From: Sipunculus nudus
Lineage: Eukaryota; Annelida; Sipuncula; Golfingiida; Sipunculidae
DNA length: 64,000 bases
Direction of reading: 5' to 3'
Assembly (NCBI GenBank): GCA_026874595.1
Contig: CM049314.1
Span: 50,823,812 to 50,887,811, forward strand
A program made the translations under genes and the position numbers. A model generated the notes under the pieces. That model worked only from the letters and a program-made list of their open reading frames with translations, was not told the DNA's origin and searched no databases. Shown here in pieces: positions 33,110 through 42,284 of the stretch (its first letter is position 1; each line of letters starts with the position of its first letter).

Positions 33110-33235
33110 CTCCACAAGAAGGCTCACCCGCGCGCGTTTTCGCGTAAACGCGCGCTGAAAAATCGCGCATCGCACGATGTTCATTTCACACGCGCGCGAA
33201 AAACGCGCGCGTTTCCGCCTGCATGGAAGTGGTTT
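33110..33235. repeat. CpG-rich palindromic patch
   Basis: cgcgcgcgttttcgcg, aaacgcgcgctg, cacgcgcgcgaa and aaacgcgcgcgtttc form several overlapping inverted repeats. Confidence 0.55.
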
Positions 33236-33290
33236 GCTCAAGGTCCGGGACCTCTCCATTGAATTTTTTCTATTCCGCGTGAATCAATAA

Positions 33291-33815
33291 ATACATTTTC
33301 AAATGTATCTGAATACGAATATGAATATGTACTGCATTAAAAAATTTTATTGCATAAGAATGGAAATTCAGGTGAAAATTAAAGTGTTTGAATACCAGTG
33401 CAGGTACTTTCAAAATGTATTCATGAATGCATTCATCAATATATTCTATAATATCACTTTAATAATCATTTCAGTTATATTTTATTTTAAAATTATATGA
33501 TTTTTTTAAATAAAATTTATACTGGCACAATATTTGTTATTAAATTTTAATAAATAGTTAAACTCTTATTATATGTGCTGCTTATAAGTTATATGGCCAA
33601 GTCAAAATCTGTGTGACAATAGCACTCCATTTGTTAATAAAATAAATGAAATCAATCCTCTTCCCTGACTCCAAAGATACTATCAAAATCATACATAAGC
33701 TAAACACCAACAACTCATGATAAAGCCTTTATTTATTACCACACAAAACCAGCATGTGCCTCATATTTTTTATCATATATAACAGCTGAGCGCCGTGACC
33801 CATGGGTCCCTTGTT
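33291..33815 (-). repeat. Dispersed repeat R2, right copy (inverted)
   Basis: Reverse complement of 16848-17405, with the type-A head at 33782-33815 (cagctgagcgccgtgaccc then atgggtcccttgtt on the + strand). Confidence 0.8.
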
Positions 33816-35003
33816 TTTTCCTGTAAGCACTTGAAATTAAATTTCATATCCTGTATGAATATGCAAGGGTGCTGTAACTCCTACCATCCCCTTCCCCCAC
33901 CCCACAGTCCTTGCTTTTTGGCACTGTAAACAATAGTTCTATTGCTATCCTATAAAATTTAATAAATAAAAAAATAATATATACAGAGAGACAGAGGCGT
34001 TGCAACTCCCATCATAACCCCATCAATACTTCCACCTGTTAAGTTGGAACTTTATGGGTACTGTATACGATAAAATAGAAAAAATAAGTTTATTAAAAAC
34101 ATTAGATCTCATTAGACAAATATGTAAACTGTTGAACTGTCAACAGCTTATCAAAATGGTAACCAATGGAAACCCATGGTGGGAGCTCAAAATATTATTT
34201 CCAACAATTTCATCAATCATATCAACCAACCATGGCCAAGATTACCTTTTCCGATCAGACTTAATCTACTTTTCATATTTTAGATTTTAACCTTCCAGGT
34301 GTTTAAGTACTGTTGAATGCTCCATCTTCTCTCTCTGTCTCTCTTTCTCTCCTTCTCTGTCTCTCTCTCTTACTCGCTCTCTCTTCTTTTCTCTCTACAT
34401 CCCCTTCCTTGCTGTCCTCACTGTTCCCTTCTCTGAACCCCATCCCAATGTCAACCTCAGTAAACAAGAACAAGATGAATCAGATATATTCATACTTTAA
34501 TATTTTGTATAACTATTCGTCCATATTGTGTAATATGGTGGGCATCATAATAATGTACCTTGTCAAGACTGAAGAGATATTGTGTCATACAGTCACAAAT
34601 TCATAAATCCCCTCATCAGCATAGTTAATCATAACATCATATATGTCAAATTGAAATGTTGCAGACTTCCGTACACTATAGATCCTTCAACAAATAGTCT
34701 TATCATCATTCTATTACTGCTTATTACTGCTGTAATTGCATTCATATTTGCTCAAATATATCGCAATTTTCAACCCCTCCTAAATAAATAAAAAATAAAC
34801 CACTATATTTTACTCTATTAATCCATCAGTCAGGTTATTTCATTTATCATTTACTCACATATTACATTACATTCCTTTATAATAGCCCAACATATCCATG
34901 ATATTCATAAGCTTTATCGACTCGATATAGTATCACAATTGGGAAACATTTATAGTCCAATCACGATCAGCTGAGCGCTGTGACCAATGGGTCCCTTGTT
35001 TGT
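33816..35003 (-). mobile_element. Type-A-headed element, family E, copy 1
   Basis: Head reversed at 34970-35003 (gatcagctgagcgctgtga, then ccaatgggtcccttgtt). The far end (33816-34160) matches 55620-56005 in inverted orientation, including gataagctgttgacagtt and tacaggatatgaaattta. It ends directly against the head of R2. No open frame of note. Confidence 0.55.
34320..34400. repeat. CT-rich microsatellite
   Basis: Decayed (CT)n tract inside the family E element. Confidence 0.9.
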
Positions 35004-35104
35004 TATTAAAACAAATATTTTTCAATTTTTTTACTATTAAATGACAACAATTATGTCAGTTTCTTGGCTGTAATTACATCTAGTGTCCCAGAACCTGGTG
35101 TGTG

Positions 35105-35139
35105 TATTGATCACAAGTGGATGCCAAATAGTAATCACC

Positions 35140-35173
<34 letters not shown>

Positions 35174-36172
35174 CTCCATCCATCCATACACACAATTTTG
35201 TTTCCAGTTAATAACTCCAGGTTGGATTGATACATGGATTTCAAACTTTACTTTAATATGGCCCAACACTAAAGCCAGACCCTATATGATTATTGTGTCT
35301 TGAGGTCAAAGGTCAAGGTCACATGACTCATTTAATAAATCATGGCTGCATTTTAAGCCAAGCTTTTCATCCCAAACTTTCCATCCTGCACATTTAACAC
35401 AATTGCTAGTATTGGGGGAGCATAAATGAATTTGGGGTCACAAGGTCAAAGTCATAGGGGCCATCTGTTCACAAATTAGTATCCAGATGATAACTCCAGT
35501 TTAGAGTGAAACATTGGTTTCAAACTTAATTTTTATATGGCTTACCATTAAAGTAAGAACCATGTCAATTTTGGGGCAAAGGTCAAGGTCAAAGGGCCCA
35601 TTAAAAAAAATGTGTATGCATTTCAAGCCAAACTTTTCATCACAAACCTTCCATCTTCAAGATATTGCTAGCCTGCCAATAGGGGAAGATTTTATTCAAT
35701 TTTTGGGGTCATAGGGTCAAAGTTCAAGGTCAGAGGGCCAATCCATTCCCAAATCAGTTTATGGATGATAATTCTGGTTTTGATAGACAGATTGGCTTCA
35801 AACTTGATTTATTAATGACCCATCACTTAAGTAAATTTATTTTGATTTTCAGGGTCCAGAGATCAAAGTTGAAGGTCACAGGAGCCACACTGTAAATCAA
35901 ACTTTTCATCTCAAACTTTCCATCTTTCACACATGGCTAATTTGCCCAATGTGAGGAAATCTGTAGATTTTGAGGTTACCTGCTCTGAGGTCAAGGTCAC
36001 TTTTTAAAGATTGTTACAATAATCTAAATGCTGCAAGTTCAAGGATAATAAGTTCTTAGCCTTTTTGGTCACAAGGTCATTGGTTAAGGTCACAGGACTG
36101 TCATTCTGAACAATTTCTTTAAAATATTCTTATAGACAAATCGGCTGAGCGTCGAGACCCATGGGTCCCCTA
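35105..36172 (-). mobile_element. Type-A-headed element, family C, copy 1
   Basis: Read on the minus strand: head at 36172-36140 (gggacccatgggtctcgacg, gctcagc), a core of roughly four loose 140- to 260-bp units rich in aaggtcaaggtca, then a gacagacagacag microsatellite (35185-35145) and the tail cagggtgattactatttgg. The second copy (58740-59185) has the same head and tail and a shorter core. Confidence 0.65.
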
Positions 36173-36224
36173 GTTTTTTTCTATCTTTTTTTTTTTTCTT
36201 CTTCTTCTTCCGGACACTCCTTTG

Positions 36225-37038
36225 CGACCAAAATATTTCAAGATTTGCTGGGCCAATCGCGCTGTCACTTCATAGTTTTACTTACCAGGCTTATAAGAGG
36301 CAACACCTGATTAAATTTTGAGAGTTGTCTCAACAGCTTTATTATGCTAATTTAAATTAGCTTAACAAGCAGTTTTCTTTGTGCTCGTGCTCAAAACATA
36401 ACTGTAAATGTGATTTGTACTAAACTTTGTCGATACCCTGAGAGTTCTCCTCTGACAAGTTGATTAACTTTTTGGATCAATCTGTGCATATTTAGTAGGT
36501 CATTTGCATAATTATGTTAATCAGCCATGTGTAAATTTGTCAATTTTTATCAGATTCTCAAGTCTATCCATTACGTTTGAACATGTAATATTTTTTTTTC
36601 ACGGAGGACATGATTCTTATGAATACTAATGAAATCTTTTGCATTTTTATGCCTTATTTGCATGTTTATGTCTTTTTTTGCATATTTATTACCTTCCCAC
36701 ATGTACTTCCTTGCCACCTTGATAAGTCAAGTTCAGCACGGCCAATCAGGCTGTTACTTCATATGTGTCCTTACCAAGTATGAGGCAACACCTGATTAGA
36801 TTTTGAGAGTCGTCTCAACAGTTCGATTATGCTAATTAGCTGAACGAGCACTTTTCTTTGAGCTTGGATTCAAAACATAACTGTAAATGTGATTTGTAGA
36901 AAACATTGTCGATACCTTGAGAGTTCCCCTCTTAGAAGTTGATTAACATTTGGGGCCAATATGTGCATATTAAGTAGGTCATTTGCTTAATTCTTTAAAT
37001 CAGCCATGTGTAAATTTGTTAATTTTATCAAATTCTCA
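36225..37038 (+). repeat. About 490-bp tandem repeat, two units
   Basis: ggcaacacctgattaaattttgagag at 36300 recurs at 36784 with small changes, as do aaacataactgtaaatgtga (36398, 36878) and tctcaagtctatccattac (36557, 37035). The second unit is interrupted by the SINE at 37053 and resumes at 37481. Confidence 0.78.
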
Positions 37039-37052
37039 AGTCTATCCATTAC

Positions 37053-37480
37053 AGACCGGCTTCTGTGGCTCAGGAGTCGAGCGCAGGACTCAAAGCCGGA
37101 AGATCGTGGGTTCGAATCTTAGCCTAGGCGGTGAGGTTTTTCACGGTCGGCCCTATTCCATGGGTGAGCGCTCTGCAGGCTTAATGGGTAGGCTGTGCCC
37201 CTCAGCCTTGTATCACTTACATACGAGTGCGTCGTTTTGGGTTCCTCGATGTTATGACCCAGCAATGGGGATGATAACACACCCAGGACCCGCAGGTGCG
37301 TTAGACACCAGGCCTGGGTGACACCAGGATACAAAATAAAAAAAAATTATAGGAAGCGAGTGCTTCCGTCCTGTCAAGTATAGTCCTAAACCGAAATGGA
37401 AACTCTGCAGATGTACATACTTAGATTAAGAATTAGATAAGTCAGCATAAAAAATGGAGGCGGTAACCTCCACCAAAAAA
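37053..37480 (+). mobile_element. tRNA-derived SINE, 428 bp
   Basis: Begins agaccggcttctgtggctca. It has a Pol III A box (tggctcaggag, 37066-37076) and B box (ggttcgaatct, 37109-37119) at normal spacing. The tRNA-like head would place ctcaaag in the anticodon loop, suggesting a Leu-type ancestor, which is inference. The body of about 350 bp ends cctccaccaaaaaa. Target duplications agtctatccattac (37039-37052) and agtctatccactac (37481-37494) match in 13 of 14 bases. Present also in duplicate copy B, so it inserted before the duplication. Confidence 0.85.
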
Positions 37481-37712
37481 AGTCTATCCACTACATGTTT
37501 GAAAATGTAACACTTTTTCATGTAGGACATGATTTTAATGCTTACTGATTTGGATAAAATTTACCCATTTGCATATTTATTTTTTGCATGGTCTTTCATG
37601 TCGTTTTCAAATCTTCCTTGAACCAGAAGCTTCTTCTTTTTAGCTGGTGGCATAAACCCGGGAAGGAAATTTTGGATACACTATTTAATCGGTATGCCTA
37701 TATTGGCGTAAG

Positions 37713-38160
37713 GTGACCGTCCAATCGGACCACAAGCCTCTAGAGGCAAATTTTAAGAAATTACTTGACAAAGCACCTCGCAGACTGCATGGCATGCTTC
37801 TTAAACTACAGAAATATGAAACTGATCTATTGTATACACAGAGGAAAAAGATGTATTTAGCAGATACACTTTCACGGGCTTACATCTGTGATAATGAAAT
37901 CCAGAATGAGAGGACTTCGATCAGGTTCATGCTGCTCAGTACGTTCCAGTTGCTTAAGCGAGGATGGCGATGGTTAAATCTGCTATAGAATCAATGAGGT
38001 AATGGACACTCTTAAAGAAACAATCTTGAGAGGCTGGTCAGAGGACAAAATGGCTGTGCCAATAAGCATAATGCCATATTTCTCATACAGAGACGAGCTA
38101 GCAGTCCATGATGGACTTGTCTATGCAGGGGAGAGGGTGATAATACCTGAAGGAAATATA
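37713..38160 (+). pseudogene. Ty3/gypsy RNase H end and integrase start, copy A
   Basis: The frame from 37713 reads TVQSDHKPLEANFKK (RNase H), then MLLKLQKYETDLLY and MYLADTLSRAY, the usual end of a gypsy RNase H. A second frame from 38002 holds ELAVHDGLVYAGERVIIP, the segment that precedes the integrase zinc finger. The start of RNase H and all of RT are missing, and a frame shift separates the two parts. The domain order here is the ordinary one (RNase H then integrase), unlike the element at 8310. Confidence 0.85.
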
Positions 38161-39349
38161 CAGTGGAACCCCACAATTACGACCACCCTGGGGACTGAGC
38201 AAAGTGGTCGTAATTTGGGGGTGGTCGTATTTGTGCAACTCTTACCTTGGTCGCATATATCACGGCGATGTTTGATATGTATCAGTTTGTATATATTGCA
38301 TATCTTTAATGTGAATTATAACAAAATATTTTACTAAGCGAAGAACCCTTATTAGGAATGTTTTATGTTGTGTAGCTGAAAAGAAAACAAAATTGTTTTA
38401 TATATTTATTCATGATAAAAATATATATACATTGACACATACGTAGTGACTGATGATTAACACATAATTACACTAGAGACAATACGAAGATAACCTACTT
38501 GAACATATTGAACATAATTCGTGGCTGTCATATATTTAGCCCTCCGCCTGAGTATATATTGCGTGCACTTGAGTTTTAACTGCTGAGCCAGTTGGCGCTG
38601 ACTGCATCCTGGTGTTTCCGCCTTGATTATCACCACTTTCTCCTTCAAAAAGCGCTCTTTCCGAACCAGTAGAGAAATAAACTGACAGCTATTCTGATAA
38701 GGCAAGACAACGGATTTGCCCCCATGCAAGCTTTGTATTTATACATTTGACTGACTGCTCAATACTCAGTGTGAGTAAGGTATGAGCACATTTAAGATTA
38801 ACTAGATCATTAATTTGACCAATGAGGATCGAACATTATGTGATGAGTAAAAATATTAAGCTCTCGCCCCCGCACTTTTGGTAGCTGTAATACAGGTGAT
38901 CACTGGGGGGCAATTAGCATCGCTAGCCCAAGACCCCAGGGCAGTTAGCCAGGCGGCCGGCTCATTAAGTAATCAGCCGATAGTTACCCTCTTTGATCTA
39001 CAACTTACGCCTCAACGAGTCTCAGCGGGGACACCTAGTCAGGAAGGGTTACACTATGGTTGGGAACCCTTGTTACCCTCTTTGATCTTTCGTTAAGGCG
39101 CCTGTGACAAGGCGCAGCCATTGACTCGTGACAAAAGTTGTTTCAGTACTTCTCGGCGGTGGTCGCATTAGCGGGGTCGCATTAGCGCTGGGGCCAGGAT
39201 ATCTGGTCGTAATTCTGAATTTAGGTGTGGTCGTAATTTTGAGTCATTTTTAAACATAAATAAACTAAAAAAAATTCGGAACCAAGCAAAGTAGTCGTAA
39301 TTGTGGGGTGGTCGTAATTGTGGGGTGGTCGCAAGGCGGGGTTCCACTG
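38161..39349. mobile_element. pogo/Tigger-type element with TA duplication, 1189 bp
   Basis: Ends CAGTGGAACCCC and GGGGTTCCACTG are perfect inverted repeats, flanked by TA (38159-38160 and 39350-39351). The empty site survives in duplicate copy B, where gaaatatactttaagg (about 41152-41167) runs through uninterrupted. Subterminal ggtcgtaattgtggg motifs are repeated at the right. It contains a transposase N-terminal relic on the minus strand. Confidence 0.92.
38457..38729 (-). pseudogene. pogo/CENP-B-type transposase N-terminal relic
   Basis: The minus-strand frame contains KERFLKEKVVIIKAE and GCSQRQLAQQLKLKCTQYIL, which has the spacing of a psq/CENP-B N-terminal helix-turn-helix (LKEKV.II...G.SQR.LA...). 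The second DNA-binding domain and the DDE domain are absent. In a working element this domain would bind the inverted ends. Too short to be functional; it is consistent with an internally deleted copy. Confidence 0.6.
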
Positions 39350-39800
39350 TACTATAAGGGGCGCATAAGACATCAGGCCTACTACCCCTCAGCTATCAGT
39401 ATTTGGACTGACCCATTAATACCTACATATTGTAAAGTAGGCTTGCCTACAGCCGGGAAGGTTCAGGCCTGCTCACTCTTCTGTGTGCACTTGAGTGATG
39501 CAGACGTCGGCCACTGGTCACCACTAGGTTTAGTCATTTAGACGTGTTAAGGGGCTAAAGGATAATCGACATAAGGCGAAGTTCAGTAGCCTGCCGCGAC
39601 CCTTCTAGCTCCCTGTTTATCACGTTTAACTATCAGGCTGGCAGTATAATGTAAAAGACTGATCTTTCGGCCATGAGGTAATGTTTAACTTAAATTTCTG
39701 TGTCGTTTTCTATTTTCTGTGAGAAAAATCCTACACACTCCTCACACTTGGGAGTTGATGGGTGTCTCAGGAGGCTAGAGAGAGTGCGTACTAGCTAATT

Positions 39801-39989
39801 ATGAACACGGAAATGAGAGACTTTATTGCTAACTGTACAACCTGCAAGTCATATAGTGTGTCAAACCAGAAAGAACCTCTCATGAGCCTCGACGTTCCAG
39901 ACCGGCCTTTGGCCTGGGTTGGAGTAGACTTGTTTGAGGTTAACAATGTGAATTACTTGATCACTGTCGACTACAACAGTAACTTTTAG
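39801..39989 (+). pseudogene. Ty3/gypsy integrase fragment, copy A
   Basis: Reads MNTEMRDFIANCTTCKSY (the C-x2-C of the integrase finger), then GVDLFEVNNVNYLITVDY with the first catalytic Asp, and ends in a TAG replacing the Trp of the usual SNFWE motif. Cut off at 40028 by the duplication junction. Confidence 0.85.
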
Positions 39990-40050
39990 GAAGTTGATAA
40001 ACTAACCACAACTAATGCAAAAACCGTTAATTCTCAAGTCTATCCATTAC

Positions 40051-40477
40051 AGACCGGCTTCTGTGGCTCAGGAGTCGAGCGCAGGACTCAAAGCCGGAAG
40101 ATCGTGGGTTCGAATCTCAGCCTAGTCGGTGAGGTTTTTCACGGTCGGCCCTAGTCCATGGGTGAGCGCTCTGCAGGCTTAATGGGAAGGCTGTGCCCCT
40201 CAGCCGTGTATCACTTACATACGAGTGCGTCTTTTTTGGGTTCCTCGATGTTATGACCCAGCAATGGGGATAATAACACACCCAGGACCCGCAGGTGCGT
40301 TAGACACCAGGCCTGGGTGACACCAGGATACAAAATAAAGAAAAAATGATAGGAAGCGAGTGCTTCCATTCTGTCAAGTAGTCCTAAACCGAAATGGAAA
40401 CTCTGCAGATGTACATACTTAGATTAAGAATTAGATAAGTCAGTATAAAAAATGGAGGCGGTAACCTCCACCAAAAA
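40051..40477 (+). mobile_element. tRNA-derived SINE, duplicate copy
   Basis: Same SINE as 37053-37480, duplicated with its flanks and with the same target-site differences (agtctatccattac/agtctatccactac). It is not an independent insertion. Confidence 0.85.
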
Positions 40478-40709
40478 AGTCTATCCACTACATGTTTGAA
40501 AATGTAACACTTTTTCATGGAGGACATGATTTTAATGCTTACTGATTTGGATAAAATTTACCCATTTGCATATTTATGTTTTGCATGGTCTTTCATGTCG
40601 TTTTCCAATCCTCCTTGAACCAGAAGCCTCTTCTTTTTAGCTGGTGGCATAAACCCGGGAAGGAAATTTTGGATACACTATTTAATCGGTATGCCTATAT
40701 TGGCGTAAG

Positions 40710-41160
40710 GTGACCGTCCAATCGGACCACAAGTCTCTAGAGGCAAATTTTAAGAAATTACTTGACAAAGCACCTCGCAGACTGCATGGCATGCTTCTTA
40801 AACTACAGAAATATGAAACTGATCTATTGTATACACAGAGGAAAAAGATGTATTTAGCAGATACACTTTCACGGGCTTACATCTGTGATAATGAAATCCA
40901 GAATGAGAGGACTTCGATCAGGTTCATGCGGCTCAGTACGTTCCAGTTGCTTAAGCGAGGATGGCGATGGTTAAATCTGCTATAGAATCAATGAGGTAAT
41001 GGACACTCTTAAAGAAACAATCTTGAGAGGCTGGTCAGAGGACAAAATGGCTGTGCCAATAAACATAATGCCATATTTCTCATACAGAGACGAGCTAGCA
41101 GTCCATGATGGACTTGTCTATGCAGGAGAGAGGGTGATAATACCTGAAGGAAATATACTT
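40710..41160 (+). pseudogene. Ty3/gypsy RNase H end and integrase start, copy B
   Basis: Same as 37713-38160 with isolated substitutions (for example Pro to Ser in the DHKSLEA motif). Shares all frame breaks with copy A. Confidence 0.85.
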
Positions 41161-41607
41161 TAAGGGGCGCATAAGACATCAGGCCTACTACCCCTCAGCT
41201 ATCAGTATTTGGACTGACCCATTAATGCCACCCCTATTGTAAAGTAGGCTTGTCTACAGCCGGGAAGGTTCAGGCCTGCTCACTCTTCTGTGTGCACTTG
41301 AGTGATGCAGACGTCGGCCACTGGTCACCACTAGGTCTAGTCATTTAGACGTGTTAAGGGGCTAAAGGATAATCGACATAAGGCGAAGTTCAGTAGCCTG
41401 CCGCGACCCTTCTAGCTCCCTGTTTATCACGTTTAACTATCAGGCTGGCAGTATAATGTAAAAGACGGATCTTTCGGCCATGAGGTAATTTTTAACCTAA
41501 ATTTCTGTGTTGTTTTCTATTTTCTGTGAGGAAAATCCTACACACTCCTCACACTTGGGAGTTGATGGGTGTCTCAGGAGGCTAGAGAGAGTGCGTACTA
41601 GCTAATT

Positions 41608-42284
41608 ATGAACACGGAAATGAGAGACTTTATTGCTAACTGTACAACCTGCAAGTCATATAGTGTGTCAAACCAGAAAGAACCTCTCATGAGCCTCGAC
41701 GTTCCAGACCGGCCTTTGGCCAGGGTTGGAGTAGACTTGTTTGAGGTTAACAATGTGAATTACTTGATCACTGTCGACTACAACAGTAACTTTTAGGAAG
41801 TTGATAAACTAACCACAACTAATGCAAAAACCGTTATCAGTAAACTTAAGGCTCATTTTGCCAGGTATGGCATACCTGACAATGTTGTAAGCGATAATGG
41901 ACCGCAGTTTAACTGCTATGATTTCCACAGATTCGCTAACAAAAATGACTTTCAACATGTAACAAGCAGTCTTTTAAACAGCCAGGCTAATGGAAAAGCT
42001 GAATCTACCGTCAGAACAGCAAAGAGGATAACCAAGAAAGCTAGAGATGCAAAGAGTGATGTATATCTAGCTGTTCTAGATCAACGTAACACACCATCAC
42101 AGGGCATGACCTCAAGTCCAGCTCAGCAACTGATAAGTAGGCGAACTAAGACACTGCTTCCGGCCACAACACAAGTGCACGGACCGAAAGTTGATGACCG
42201 TCAGTACGCGAAACGTGAGATCAAGCAAAGTCATCTGAAACAGGCCAGGAACTACAACAAGACGTCAAAACTACTCGCAGTATT
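41608..42284 (+). pseudogene. Ty3/gypsy integrase core, copy B
   Basis: Reads from the C-x2-C finger through GVDLFEVNNV (first Asp), then past the shared TAG at 41794-41796 in the same frame to VVSDNGPQFNC (second Asp) and LLNSQANGKAESTVRTAK (Glu), followed by a C-terminal segment. So a complete DDE core is present with one stop. The frame is broken off at 42285, the outer border of the LINE palindrome, which shows the palindrome arm was joined into this relic. Confidence 0.87.

Larger units (their letters stand above)
37031..40028 (+). repeat. Direct tandem duplication, copy A
   Basis: Shares about 1.8 kb with 40029-41836. The junction is ...aaccgtta|attctcaagtc at 40028/40029. Copy A is longer only because of the 1189-bp element at 38161-39349; without that element and its duplicated TA it is 1807 bp against 1808 bp for copy B. 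Confidence 0.9.
40029..41836 (+). repeat. Direct tandem duplication, copy B
   Basis: Second copy of the 1.8-kb block, lacking the pogo insertion. Few substitutions are visible between copies. Confidence 0.9.

Noticed and set aside
1250-33815. One large inversion linking R1 and R2 pairs
   Set aside because: The midpoints of the two inverted pairs differ by about 8.7 kb, so they do not belong to a single inverted duplication; dispersed copies explain them.
34313-34606. Ser/Leu-rich membrane-like peptide
   Set aside because: The apparent hydrophobic repeats are the translation of a CT-rich microsatellite.
37066-37119. Genuine tRNA gene
   Set aside because: A and B boxes are present, but the acceptor stem does not close, the sequence continues into a 350-bp body, and target duplications flank the whole unit. 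It is a SINE head.
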